Below, in pieces: positions 1-13,700 of a DNA stretch of 64,000 nucleotides. The stretch's first letter is position 1, and each line of letters opens with the position of its first letter. The stretch is taken from the NCBI RefSeq assembly GCF_032854445.1, contig NC_088300.1, forward strand, positions 40,018,458-40,082,457. The letters run 5' to 3'. Source of the DNA: Liolophura sinensis (taxonomy: Eukaryota > Mollusca > Polyplacophora > Chitonida > Chitonidae). Both the position numbers and the translations under genes were made by a program. A model generated the notes under the pieces. That model was not told the origin of the DNA. It searched no databases and saw nothing but the letters and a program-made list of their open reading frames with translations.

Positions 1-292
1 ATATACATCAGTGTGTTACCATAATTGATATCATGAGGTTGAACATTAATTAGAGGCTGACCTTGCAGTCTTGGCAGGTACTTGTTTAGAGATTACATTT
101 TGGTTCATACGTATCATTTGTGTTCCATATCGTGTTTGTGTGTCAATTATAGCTTATTGGTTCAGAGAAAGTGAACCTCTCTGTCTTAAATGGCCATGAA
201 ACACGATGTTCAGTAAGTACATACATATGTATATACATGTACGCATAGGCTTACATGGTGGTATTAAAATACCATTGTCGTATGTAGAAAGT

Positions 293-433
293 TCTGCCAG
301 CAACCTGCGGATGGGCCATTTCTTTCCCTCGGGCTCTGTCCGGTTTCCTCCCACCATAATCTTGGCAGCCGTTGTATAAGTGAAATATTCTTGAGTACGG
401 TGTAAAACACCGATCAAATAAATAAATAAATAA
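293..433 (+). mobile_element. SINE fragment, head missing
   Basis: Body from CTGCCAGCAACCTGCGGATG to GTAAAACACCGATCAAATAA and (AAATA)n tail. Confidence 0.75.
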
Positions 434-529
434 AGACAATACCGTTGTATTTCATACTGATAGTGTAAGATGTTCTGTGCAGTTGTATGTGTTGTACACC
501 TCTTCTACATGTGTGCATGTAGCATACAA

Positions 530-995
530 CAGGTGGGCTTCACATTGCACAGTTTGTATGTGTAGGCTTCACTCTGCACAGTGTGTATGTGTAGGCCTCA
601 CTCTGCACAGTGTGCATGTATGCGTAGGCCTCACTCTGCACAGTGTGCATGTGTGTGTAGGCATCACTCTGCACAGTGTGTATGTGTATGCCTCACTCTG
701 CACAGTGTGTATGTGTAGGCATCACTTTGCACAGTATGCATATATGTGTAGGCCTCACTTTGCACAGTGTGCATGTATGTGTAGGCATCACTCTGCACAG
801 TGTGTATGTGTATGCCTCACTCTGCACAGTGTGTATGTGTAGGCATCACTTTGCACAGTATGCATATATGTGTAGGCCTCACTTTGCACAGTGTGCATGT
901 ATGTGTAGGCCTCACTTTGCACAGTGTGTATGTGTAGGCCTTATTTGCACAGTGTGTATGTGTAGGCCTTATTTGCACAGTGTGTATGTGTAGTT
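530..995. repeat. Minisatellite with 124-bp higher-order unit
   Basis: About 15 units of 29-33 bp (GTAGGCCTCACTCTGCACAG then TGTGTATGT). The block 657-780 is repeated almost exactly at 781-904, a higher-order period of 124 bp. ORFs across it on both strands are repeat artefacts. Confidence 0.9.
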
Positions 996-2444
996 GCATT
1001 GTTCATGTTATACTGTGTGTTATAAACCATGAAGATGACGTATAAAATGGCTTTTTGTTGGAACACACGTGTACATATGTAGATATAGCCTCAACGGATC
1101 AAGGGCCTCCTTAAACACTGTATCATTCAACAACCTTGAATATATCACAGCCTCCTTTGCACATTTCTTGATGTATTAGTGTGAATAGAATGTAAATTGA
1201 TATGACTTGACATTGAGAGTTTAAGCCATGCTTTTAGTGTGTAATTGCTTTTCTAAGAAAGGTGCATGTTTTCATTGGTGAGTTACACGTAGCTGTTGAC
1301 CCATATGGGATGTCTGTCAGTCATCATGTGCTTTGTCTGTCAATTAAATGTTTTTAAGTACACCTGCCTGTCTAGTCAAGTAATTAAAACTTTTGAGAAC
1401 TTATATATGTTTAACATGATGTACATATATACTCACATGTATTCTTGCAAATGTACGTAGTGCCAAAATCTCAGATTTGTACCCGAAATGAAGTGTATAA
1501 ATTGTTCAACACGTGTGTGTGTGGAGATGTAAAGAGAAAATTTTAGGATGAAAATAGCATACATATACATGGGTTGTTATAGACAGAAGAACTCCGCGAC
1601 AATGCTTGTATTCTTAGATACCTTATCGTTCAAATATTATCCGAGTGTTTTTACAATGACAGATGTTTATTTTTGTGTAGAGCGAATAGAAAATATGTAA
1701 TACCCCATTTGTGTTTTATTCGTACCAAAAATTTAAAGCTATTTTAGTCGCGAATACATTTTCACCCCAGGTGAAAATGATTTTGTCCCTTATGTTGAAT
1801 TTGTTGGTACATTTGCCAAAACAAAGATGTATTCATGTGTACTGTTGTATGGAATATCCATACCTGTACATGTGAAGTAGTAACAGGAGTGCTGGAATAT
1901 ACATAGGTACTTATAGGCCCAGTGTAAGTATATATACATGTAATGATGTACAGTGTATTTCTAGACAACAGAATGTTTGTTTCAGGAGAATTCACACAAA
2001 CATTTGGTGTACTGTACTTAACTGTTTTTATGTTACGGTATTTAATGATTCAATCACGTACTGGTGTTGTGATATATATCAGATATTTACATCTTTATAT
2101 CCTGTACTTCACATTTCTCAACTGATTCTCTGTGATATCAATTGTCCTTTACTGAGTGCGTGAACTTTTAAGTGTCTTCGGAATAGTTTTTAAAAGTAGT
2201 TCTCTCTGTAAATGTGTAAATCAGAGTGTACTCCTATATATAAAAGAGTGATTGAATATTTTGTTGAACATGTTCAGTTAAATATTGTTCAGTACTTGTA
2301 AACTTGTGAAACACACAACACCCCTTGTATAAGCTAACTTAATTAGCGCATGCGCTATTTAGAACTCAGTTGTAATTTTTTTGTCGGACAATGACGTATA
2401 TGTCATGTGCATTTGTGTTTATTTACAATTCCACAAGCTATAGT

Positions 2445-2495
2445 TTGCCGTGGGTTCCCACAGGATCTGCCCAATCTCCTCCCACCATACACCAA
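2445..2495 (+). mobile_element. SINE body relic
   Basis: Short stretch matching the body (CCGTGGGTTCCCACAGG, then TCTCCTCCCACCATA); very diverged. Confidence 0.4.
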
Positions 2496-4149
2496 AATTT
2501 ATAACTCTACCTTGATCCATTCGTAAGATTACCTGACTGATGGACACGCATAATTTGTGTCACAGTGTCAAACTGAAAAGTGAAAAAGTAGTCGATTAAG
2601 TTTTGTGCTTGTTTTAAAAAATACTCCAAATACATATACACATGTATTTATATTTTTGGCAAAATAAAAACAAATCAAACTGAGGCTCAAAGTCTTGGGG
2701 ACAATATTAGCAATGGACAGCAGTTTAAGTTGTCTTCCTTTATGTTTGCTGGAGATACCTTTACCCCGTATAACACAGAGTTGGCTTGCTCTCTGGCTCA
2801 GCATACATTCACTGAACCTATCATATACTCTGTTGTTTATTAACAGGGATCTAAGTGTTGACCACTGCAGCAACTTTCAACCTGGAGGTAGTTTGATTGG
2901 CTACAGCTTCAAGGCAGGATCAAGATTTGTTCAGTACATATTGCGTACCCAGCATGGGTCTGTCGGTGGTTTACACTGGGTTCTTCCACCCAGTCTTGAT
3001 TATCGCATCAAACATAGGTCAAATAAATAATTGCCTGGATTAAGGGATTAGTATTCTTTCAGCTGTAAACCTAGTAGAACATCAATACATGTTCTTGTTC
3101 AGCTTTACATTCAGGAGCTTTTTAATAATAGTAAACTATCTTCGGTCACCAACTTTCTCAACTGTGCAGTCGCTAATATTTCCAATAAATACGTGTACAT
3201 GTATGCTCTACATCCTGTCTGTCTAAATTGCAGGAATAAATAATGTTGAAAAATCTCTGAGGATAAAATGTACTGTATGTATGTGGTACAGGACTCATGC
3301 ACAGGTAGAATGCTTCTCCAGCCTGATTCGGCTGTCTGTGTGATATACCTGTTCAATCATCAGCTAGGAGGATAGATGCCAAGGTCACAGAACCTCTTGT
3401 TCTTGGGTGTTTTACATATCTGATAAAACGAACAGTGGTGATTTTCAGTTATAGACGAACAAAAGCCGCACTCAATGTCAGGTTGTCTTTTTTCACCATG
3501 ATGTTAAAATTTGTTAAATAGTTGAGAAAACTGGTAAGATCATGCTTGTTGTTTTTTATGCTGGTTTTGTCAAAATAAAATGAATTGAAGTTTAATCATG
3601 AAAATGGTGTTTATTTACTTCTGTATTTGGCCATGATGTTTTATAACATCTGGACAGGTGTTGACTTTAAAAAATCCCACTTTCATGCTGTAACCTATCT
3701 GCACGCCAGATTCAGTCTACATGATTCACTCCTGCTGTTTATGCTTTGTAACTTGGCTAGCCCAATGTCATACTCCTTACAGCGCATGCGCTGTTCTTGC
3801 CCTACTACCACCACTAGCAAAATTTGAACAGAAATCTTGCACAAAGTCATTGAGGTCAGGGTGAAGAAGCTGGAGGTGTTATCAGAAAACACCAAAAACT
3901 TGGTCTAGGCCTTTGTTTCTACTATCACTTTACACTCCTGCAATCTCATTGTCTAAAGTATGCACAACATGACTCTAGTCAACATCACCTGATAATTTTA
4001 TTGAGGTGACGATGATGTAAAGCGAATGTCGAGTGCTGTAAGGAGTATGTCCTAATGTCTGCCGACCCTCCCAGAGTTGGTAGATTTACAGGGTCACTGG
4101 GTGTATAGTTTTTAATGTTGTCAGCTCAGAGTAAAATTATTTATTTAGT

Positions 4150-4315
4150 GATATTTATTTATTGCTGACAGGCCATCCCATGTTAAACTGGAGAAGAAGC
4201 CAGCATGAGCAGGACTTGAACTTACAGCAGTCACATTGGTCAGAGGAAGAGACCTCAAGTCCTGCTCAGGCTGGCATCCTCTCCAGTGGTACTTGGGAAG
4301 GTCTGTCATGAGTTT
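4150..4315. mobile_element. Inverted pair of SINE fragments
   Basis: An antisense fragment (about 4150-4246, GAAGCCAGCATGAGCAGG) is followed by a sense fragment (about 4254-4310, CAAGTCCTGCTCAGGCTGG, then ACTTGGGAAGGTCTG). The arms 4189-4220 and 4254-4285 are largely complementary, so the locus can form a hairpin. Confidence 0.6.
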
Positions 4316-5432
4316 CCTCGGATTGTAGCCATTTTCCTTGCACTCCACAAGATTTTCCAACAGATGATCATTCCCCAGGCATTCTAGTTCCCTGCACTAT
4401 TGGTCACAACAGTGAAAAAAGTTTTCTTATGGCAATAAGCAACAATCAGGTGGTGTCTTATGTATGTGTGCATTTATTTCAACACACAACTCATGTACCT
4501 AACTGCATCTTAAGCTAATCTTTCTTGAATGTAGCTAGGAATTTTGTCAGTAAAAAGACATACATTATGTGTATTAAACCTCAATACTCGATTGCTTTCA
4601 CAACAAGCCCACAACCAACAGCGTCTGCCTTGCCCTTCCAAGGGTTTTAATTGGATTTTTCTGAAACCTTGTAGACATGACAGAGTCAACGTGGGAATGT
4701 GCATGTGCTGTTTGGGTTGCGTCAAGTTTTTGTCCCAGGGGTATGCGTCATCTTTTGATGCTGCTGTCTGTCCCACTGCAATTAACGCAAATAACACCTT
4801 CATATGACGGGGAACCTGTCTCTGCACAACAGTAAGGGACACAACTCCGTCTGTCAGATAACACTGTATAGGACATGCTGTTTATACAGACTGGTACCTT
4901 CCGCTTGACACACAGACTGATGAAAAGGAATATTAAACACAATTAAAAAACGAGAGTTGGAAGTGATGTTTAAGGATTGGCAGTTTTACTAGCTTTCTAT
5001 ATACATCATAAATTGGTCATACCAACTTTTTCTTTCACACCAAGGTGAAACAAAACAGCAAAATTTACTTACATCAAAGAGGCACAAATAATCATTTTTT
5101 TTTTTTTTTCGTAAGGTGGGAATGGATGTCACAATTACCATTTTACATTTGGTAAATATAAATGATAATTTACATCACTGAGTGATGAAATGCACACGGA
5201 TATTTCTGTGTTCATTGCTGCCCATCAAGTTGTCAATCATAATTACATACAGTTACAAACCTAGACAATGAACTTTATCTGAACATTCACTGTTAAAAAG
5301 TATGAATTCATTAACATTCAGAGTAAAAGACACACAATAAATTTTTATGTACAAACAAAGGAGGGAACAAACAAAAAACAAAGCACTTAAAATAGCCAAC
5401 ATTTACTACTTGACTTTCAAAGAAACAACTCT

Positions 5433-5658
5433 GGGGCCAATTCTACAAAGCTATTTCTGACCTGTGTCAAAACTTATTGAATAATAATATTTTAGAACTT
5501 ATTTTTGGACACTAGACATTAAAGCTGTGACTACCTTTTAACTGTTATCAAAAAGACAAATGTGTCAAAATTTCATCTTTCAGCACGAAAACCTAAGGGT
5601 TGTGATGTGGTTTTAAATTTGACTCAAGTCAGAAATGGCGTTTTTGAATTCTGGCCCC
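5433..5658. mobile_element. MITE with GGGGCC termini
   Basis: The left end GGGGCCAATTCTACAAAG and the right end, read inversely, GGGGCCAGAATTCAAAAACG share an imperfect inverted repeat of about 35 bp, both continuing into CATTTCTGAC-like sequence. The core has no ORF. Confidence 0.55.
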
Positions 5659-6634
5659 TGCAGGCATTTATGAAATGTTTCACAAAGCACTGAGAGGTTA
5701 ACAGCTCACACAAGTCTTATTGCTTACTATAAGTGGTTGTTCACCTACACTGTGAACATTTACAGTAAGCTATTACATGATCAGCTCTAACAAGACAGTT
5801 GACAGCATTTACGGCCATTAATGACAATGTATTTATGGCCATTAATGACACAGATACCGGACAATGGAAAAACACAACTCATCAGTAGAGATTTGGTGTT
5901 CTATGTTCCAAATGTATATGTACCAGCTTTACAGAAAAGCCTTTGCACCTGACTGACAGGTCAGAGGTCAGATAGAGACATTTCCAATGATGTGTACAAT
6001 ACCAGGAAATCTATATTTCCCAATGAAGAGATCAGTGTACAGCAAAAGTCATTAATAAAATGCACAAATAAATATATAGATGCACCAATAACGAACAATA
6101 ATTTCTTCATCCTAAAAGGGATCCAAACACATCTGTTGCAACAGATTAACACAAAATTGCTGAATATTGCTGGGGTTTTTTTTCCATAAAATTCCAGTAA
6201 GCTTTCATATAAATTTCTCGTCTTATGCGATGTATGTCAATGTCATAGTGCCAGCGCTACATCGAATGCATAAAGAACATTTACTTCAAAACAAATTAAA
6301 GCAATTAAAAAGAGATTACAGAACAATTTTAAGACTATATGTAGCATTTGAAAATTACATTTTCAATGTTGCCTTTTACTTATTAACTTGAGCATAAAAA
6401 AGATAAATGCAAGAAAGGCAATGCGGCAAACAAAATGTTGGATCTGATCCACAATATGTAGAAATTTGGGTAGAAAAGTATACACAAGTTATGTGCCCTC
6501 ACCCTTCACAACAATAGAAGTTCTCAGAAATCAATATTTGATAAAATATACAGGTCAACATAACACTTTGTGAACAGCACCAATGTCTTGTATTGCATAG
6601 GGTGAAGTTATGAGAAAGTTTCCAAACAAAAAAT

Positions 6635-6640
6635 TTTATT
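6635..6640 (-). terminator. Candidate FoxN4 poly(A) signal
   Basis: AATAAA on the minus strand about 1.1 kb downstream of the FoxN4 stop, inside an A/T-rich stretch. It is the first clear hexamer I found on that strand. If used, the 7080-7420 minisatellite lies in the FoxN4 3' UTR. Inferred only. Confidence 0.3.
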
Positions 6641-7081
6641 TTATATTATTTGGTGATATTTAGTAATGGAATAATGTAAGTGTCAATATACAAAACAGTA
6701 ATGAAAGTTAAAGTTCCATACATACATGTATATACCCACATGAAAATGCAAGCATGTTCATTAACATCATGCAAATGTGCATACACCAATCTCATCAAGT
6801 CATGCTAGCCAAAAATCAACACTCAAACTTCTCACTGCCAAGGAGTTGTCTCTCTTAATTGTTTTGGATTTAGTGCTGTTCTGTTATAAATGCACTGTTT
6901 CCGCAAGAGAATATCTGCAAAATTTGTTTTAGCTTTGGTAATTGGAATTGTTTTACATCAAGCAGTAGAGAGATATTTGCACTGATCAAAACTGTAATGA
7001 AGATGCCAAAACTTGCAAAATTTGGAAGTGATTTAGATGCATACATGTACCTAAAGACCAGATAAACAAACAGATAGCGGA

Positions 7082-7400
7082 GTGTGCAACATGTTGACTG
7101 GGGAGTGTGCAGCACACTGACAGGGGAGTGTACAGGACGCTGACAGGGGAGTGTGTGGCATGTTGGCAGGGGAGTGCGCGGAACATTGGCAGGGGAGTGT
7201 GCAGCAAGTTAACAGGGGGTGTGCGGCACGTTGGCAGGCGAGTGTGTGGCACGTTGACAGGGGAGTGTCCAGCGCGTTGACAGGGGAGTGTGCAGCATGT
7301 TGACGGGAGTGTGCAGCACGTTGACAGGGAAATGTGCAGCATGTTGACAGGGGAGTGCGCAGCATGTTGACAGGGGAGTGTCAAGCACTTGACAGGGAAG
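7082..7400. repeat. About 24-bp minisatellite in FoxN4 3' flank
   Basis: About 13 diverged units of GTTGACAGGGGAGTGTGCAG. Probably inside the FoxN4 3' UTR or just downstream. Confidence 0.85.
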
Positions 7401-7782
7401 TGTGAACGCTGAGTAGAAAGACAAGTATGGACTGGCATACACACCATGAGGACAACCTTAGATGCTACATGTAAAATGAGCTTATGATAAAAAAACTCAA
7501 AAAAACTTTCTCAAAAACCTTGAAAAAAATTGTTGCACACCATATACACACACACACACACAATTAATGACAATATATTAAAAATCAGTGGAATTTTTCT
7601 CAGTTTTGTTTTCAATTAAAAAAGCACACTTTCAAATAGGCATTAAAACAGCTGTAAAAACAGTACCAATTTCCCTCTTAATGCTGCCTGAGCTTATACA
7701 GTGTGAAACATGAAAAACTTAAACAACAAAAACACATATTCTCCTAGAAAAGGAATACATCTGACTAGATGAAAACGAGTCA

Positions 7783-10700
7783 TTATGTTTGAGCAGACAA
7801 AGTTCTGCTGGGCGTCTGGGTGTAGATGGTGATTTGCTTGGACACTGGGGACTGCTCTATGAGGTGGAATGGTGCGGTTGTGTACACATAGCTTCCCTGA
7901 ATGGTACTGTCACAGCTGGTAAACCCTGTAAATTAGAAAACACACCATCTTCTTCATGTGTATGATAAGCAATAACTTCTAATAATCTAACAATAATATC
8001 ATTATTTACTGAAGGTAGCTCAGTCAATTTACAATGAGGGAGCTGTTCTTCCCCCAAGGCCTTCACAGAGAAGCATATAGGAAGCATGTACTTCACAGTC
8101 CAATAAAAAAATACAACAAGGTAAAGCATTGAGTAGTTTGAAAAGGGAAGCTTTATACATGGATACATACAAAAAGCAACAACACAGCCAGTAGTGCTGT
8201 CCCCGCAACTGTCCCAGCCAGCAGGAGAAGTAGGGCTGTGGGAGACGGCCCATTACCCGCCCCTTCCTGCTCCCATTAGCTGGAACCCCCTATACACATG
8301 TACAGAGAACAAATCAAGCGAGTGGGAGATGGCCCCTTTTCCCATCCCTTGTCTGGCGTGAACAAAGCACATGTGTGGAACATACACTATAGTCTGTGTG
8401 TCCTGGATCAGACAACAGATGATAGTGCATGTAATCATACACCCATCTGACAGGCTTGTAAACATGCACTTATTGTCAAAATAGTAGAAGCAAAATTTCT
8501 AAGCTTCTGTTTTCTGTCTTGTACTTGTCAGTATCAAATGATCTGCTGTTAGAGTCAACATCTGATACAGTAATACAGACATCAAGCTGATGTCAACAAG
8601 TCAACAAGAAATTTCTGATGGTAGTCAATAGCTGATGAAACCGTCAACATCAAACTGTTTTATGATACAGTCAACATCAAACTATCTGATGGTACAATCA
8701 ACATCAAACTGTCTGATACTACAGTCAACATTACATGATCTGATGATGGTCAACACCAAAATGATGATACAGTCAACATCAAACGATCTGATGATACCTG
8801 CAGTTATCATCAAATGATCTGTGATAAATTCAACATCAAACTGTCTGGTGATAGTTTACATCAGTTTACAACTATCTAATACAGTCACCATCCAACTGCC
8901 TGAAGATTAAGTCGAGTTCAAACTCTCTGAAAATAACCAACATCAAACTGTTTAATAAGACAGTCAATGTCAAATTGCCTGAAAACACAGTCCTTACCCA
9001 ACTATAGGGAATGAGAACATGATTGCTTCACAGTGATAATGTACAAAACTTTCGGTCAGAGAGTGCTTAACCCCATGTGTTGCCACAACAACTGTAAAAA
9101 ACTATAAAAAAAACAAACCTCAAAAAGTAGCATTTAAATTATTGTATAAAAAGCAATTCTGATACTGAAAATTCTGAAAGCACCAAAAACCTACCTGATA
9201 AAGGTGAGGGCTGTGTCAGTAGGGGTGAGTTACAGGTGGTCAGGGGAGAGGAGGAGAAAGGCACATCTAACTTGAGGTCACTGGTCAGGTCATCATCCCA
9301 TAATCCACTCTGTCAACAAATTCACACAAACATGGTAAGAAAACCATTGTATAAATGATGTACATGCACATCCACAATATTTTCTAAATAATGCTTCATT
9401 TACTGATTTATTTATTTTTTCTTTTTTTGGCTCTTTTGCCCAAATAAGAGCATTCACTAACTTGACCCCAATGACAGCAATGATAAAGGCCTTACCTGAG
9501 AAGCAAGCTCGGAGAGTACTGGATCCAAAGCAAGGCTGGAGTCCAATCCTGTCATGTCCACACTCAACATCTCAGCAACACTTTTAGGTTTGGACGGATT
9601 GTCGTCAGATGTGAGTAGTAGCTGGGCACATTGATCGCTGTTGACATCTGTGATGTCATGCTCAGAGGTTTGGGAAGGACGGCGATGTGACTGGGATGGA
9701 GGAGACCCTGCACGTCCTGATTCTATCAGCTCTAACTTCTCTGCAACAATAAAAACACAATATATCATGTGGGTGGCTGAATGGGGTTTTTTTCTCTGGA
9801 GGTTGGGACGACATCCCCAATGATCTAACAACTCGTATCAAAGCAATAATTCAAATTTAATATCATAAAATATCAAACTTAAAATATCAAACTTAAAAGC
9901 TAGAGATTTCTGAGCTAGTGTAATTTGTCTGCCTCAATAGGAAACAACATTTTCCCCTTTACTTCATCCTACATGTGTTATAAAGTGTGTTGAAAATTTA
10001 AAACTTAAAACTGCAAATTTCCCCAATCACATATGATCGTCATTTCATCTGATCACAAGTGTTATTGTAAGGAAGTTTTGTGAAAGTTAAACAGCAACAG
10101 AATTCAACCTTATCTGTCAAATGCATTCTTTGGCACAATAGGTGCACTTTCCAAAGGCTTAATAAAAATAATTACTACATTTTCCCTTTTAACAGCTGGA
10201 ATGTGGAAGTATATTCTAACTGTCAGAAAATAGTCAACATCAAACTGTTGAATAATACAGTCAACATCAAAAATACAGTCATTACTCAGCCAACTGTCAG
10301 AAAATAGTCAACATCAAACTGTCGAATAATACAGCCAATGTCAAAAATACAGTCATTACTCAGCCAACTGTCAGAAAATAGTCACCATCAAACTGTCGAA
10401 AAATAGTCAACGTCAAAAATACAGTCATTACTCAGCTAACTGTCAGAAAATAGTCACCATCAAACTGTCGAATAATACAGTCAACGTCAAAAATACAGTC
10501 ATTACTCAGCCAACTGTCAGAAAATAGTCACCATCAAACTGTCGAATAATACAGTCAACGTCAAAAATACAGCCATTACTCAGCTAACTGTCAGAAAATG
10601 GTCAACATCAAAGGGTCAAATAATACAGTCAACGTCAAAAATACAGTCATTACTCAGCCAACTGTCAGAAAATGGTCAACATCAAAGGGTCAAATAATAC

Positions 10701-13700
10701 AGTCAACGTCAAAAATACAGTCATCACTCAGCTAACTGTCAGAAAATGGTCAACATCAAAGGGTCAAATAATACAGTCAACGTCAAAAATACAGTCATCA
10801 CTCAGCTAACTGTCAGAAAATGGTCAACATCAAAGGGTCAAATAATACAGTCAACGTCAAAAATACAGTCATTACTCAGCTAACTGTCAGAAAATGGTCA
10901 ACATCAAAGGGTCAAATAATACAGAACATAATCACTTAAAATCCCTCAGTTATTCTCAAAGACGGTTGGAAGTTGGGGGTCACTGACCACCCTTTCATGT
11001 CAAAAACAAAAATGGGAAAAGGTCACTTTTTGCCACCTCACTAGAGACCAGTAAGGCTTAGTTGTACACAATAGCATCAAGAAAACTGCAAAACTACTCG
11101 GATTATCTGGAAATCTGAAAATTATACAAATACAATGCATATAAGATCACTGACAGCGATTCAAAAATAGGCATTTTCCTATGCAATAACCTTTTCCTTC
11201 ACACATGCTGTTTGTTACTAAGGAGATCACATGCTCTCTAGCTTCCTATCTGTCTTAAAGAATGTGTTACCAAATTATTTAAAATTATTTAGGTCAAACC
11301 AGATACTTCAAGATCGCTGAGTATGACATGCTTGGAATAATAACTGCTCCCTACCTCTTACGCTCTTTGAACTCTAGATCAGATAAAGCACACTTGCCAT
11401 GGCCAACCAACAGGCTATAGTGTGAAGCTCTGAGGGTCATGAGGGGTAGACTATACAAGTGCTACAGAAACTTTCAGTTTTCAGTATCCATTCAATCAAA
11501 ATGAACTAACAACATTTAAATAATGGTTTAGAGGTATGTCAATAAAAAGCACACATTGAGTACATGAAGTTGAAATACACACAGGGCAGGCCAAATTACG
11601 TGATTTTGTGGAGTCACCCTCTTGACCCTCTCATTGACTGCCCTGTTTGTAACAAGTCATGCATGAAAGGTACATTGAGTAGATTTCACAGCTGTGTCTG
11701 TGGTAGGCTGGGAAAACCTGTTTTACAGTTGAATACTGCAAACAACCAGTTTGCTGCCGAAATAGCTAGCCCTTGTAAAGAATTCAGCTCTGACTGTTAC
11801 ACATATTTATGAAGAGTTTAGTGCAGAAGATTTTATCATGTCAACTGAAAACACTACCCTTTACAACACATGAGCGTATCAATTACAAATCTATTCAAAT
11901 CATACATAAGTGAATATGCATGCACTCATGTGACTGTAACAGAATAATACCTCTGTGTACTTCACAGAGCTTAGTGTTCAGGCAACATGTGCATATGATG
12001 TATTTAGCATGAATGGGACTATTTACTTGTTAATGTCATGCTTTCTTGCATGAATAATCAGTTGTACACATAATATATGCAGACGCTTTTTAATCCACTG
12101 TATAAGGCAATAACAAGTAGCATTTTTAAAGGAGAAGAAAACTTAAAAACATGACACTATAGGCTGAAAAGAGCACATTTTTTTTCTATCTGGTGGTGCC
12201 TAATTTTGCGATTTTTCCTCGCCATACATGTAAAGCCTGAAAACAACAAAGCTGGCATAAATCGCTGAGTCCATCACGTCCTCCATATTTAACACTCTGT
12301 AATTTATGCTGGGGGTGTGTTACCTCTCGGCCAATGCAAGTTGTTAAAACTGCCGGCTAGTTCGTGTAAACTCGGAACCTACGTCCAACATTCCGGTTTC
12401 CCCATCGTCAAGCGGAAAACGAACTGTACTGTTCGCTACCTTCTGGGAAGAAGAGTTCCACTGGCAATATATGAACTGTACTTCGGCGGTTTCCGATAGC
12501 AATTCTCCTCTTAACACAGAAGACTTCAGGACTAGTTCTTAGACAAAATGGAGTCGCCCATGGCAGATTTTGTCGCTGACTTTATTTATAATTTATCAAC
12601 TTGATGTACATATTAAAATGTTTTTTATTGCATGCACCTGCAAGGAAATGCATACTCTTTTCAATGTTATTCGATATTTAAATTTTCCTCACCTTTAATT
12701 GATTAATGTTTTATGTTTGCTCATAAAATATCACTTATACTAAGACACCTTAATAATGGTTAGATATACTAACAGCTACGTGTAAGTCACATATTCAACA
12801 GTACAGCCCTTTTTTGGAGTTTTTTAGAAAGCAAACTGGTTCTTTTTATCTATCATAACATGAACATAATTTGATCTATTCATTTGTACAAAATACTAAA
12901 CATTAGTACAAAACATATCCTGAGTATATTAAACCACACGCCTTAACTTTTTGACTTAGAAACTAAATTTGCAGAGAAATTCCACATGTGTCACTGCACC
13001 TGAATCATCAATGGACTACATGTATACAGGGAAATGGTGGTGGAGGGGGGAATGGTGGTGGTGGAGGGGGAAATGGTGGTGGAGGGGGAAAGGTGGTGGA
13101 GGGGCAAAGGAGGTACACATGTGCTGTTTATATTTATGGCAGAACTGTCAGGTTCCCTTGTCAGACAATTAGAGAATACCCATAGAGAAGCTGCAGTTTA
13201 ACTGTAACACATTTTCACCTGAACATAATTAACTGAAAACTGTCAGGTGTTGTTCCAGTTGTCACCTTGGTAACAGAAGTAACAAAGGACTATTCTCAGC
13301 AGACAGGTGGTAAGTGGTCAGTGGTCAGCAAACTGCAGGACTAATGGTGTTAGGAGACAGACACAAAATCAATAGCATAATTAAACCAGCATATGCATAC
13401 AGAAGTCATCTGGCCTATATACAGGCCCTGGAGTATACACTGTTAACTAGATCTGCAGTATCATAGTATTGCTGACATTAACAGAACAGCAAAGCACTGT
13501 ATAATAAACAAAATGCACAATCTCAGTTATGCAGTGGCCCTCAGATCAGCACTATATACATGTAAAACTTATACTGCAACACGCTATGAAATGTATAAAG
13601 TGGCAAATAGCAATTATGCCAAAATACAGTCACATACAAACCATCATGGTTAAAACTCAAGCCATTCAAATTTGGCTCAAAAAAAAGAAAAAAACGAAAA

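Larger units (their letters stand above)
996..6630. other. Gene-free left flank
   Basis: Apart from the SINE pieces and MITE listed, I see no conserved coding sequence. ORFs such as 2695-3030 lack recognisable domains and splice context. The region may hold 3' UTR of a gene left of the window; nothing decides this. Confidence 0.5.

Noticed and set aside
477-999. Cys/His-rich ORFs of 105-121 codons on the plus strand and one on the minus strand
   Set aside because: They are translations of a 29-33-bp minisatellite; open in several frames, no start context and no homology.
6986-7447. 153-codon minus-strand ORF with repeated CCTLPCQHAAHSPV-like units
   Set aside because: Pure by-product of the 24-bp minisatellite; several frames are open at once.
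10200-10925. Regularly spaced repeats resembling a CRISPR array
   Set aside because: The whole 72-74-bp unit is conserved, with no unique spacers, in a eukaryotic intron.
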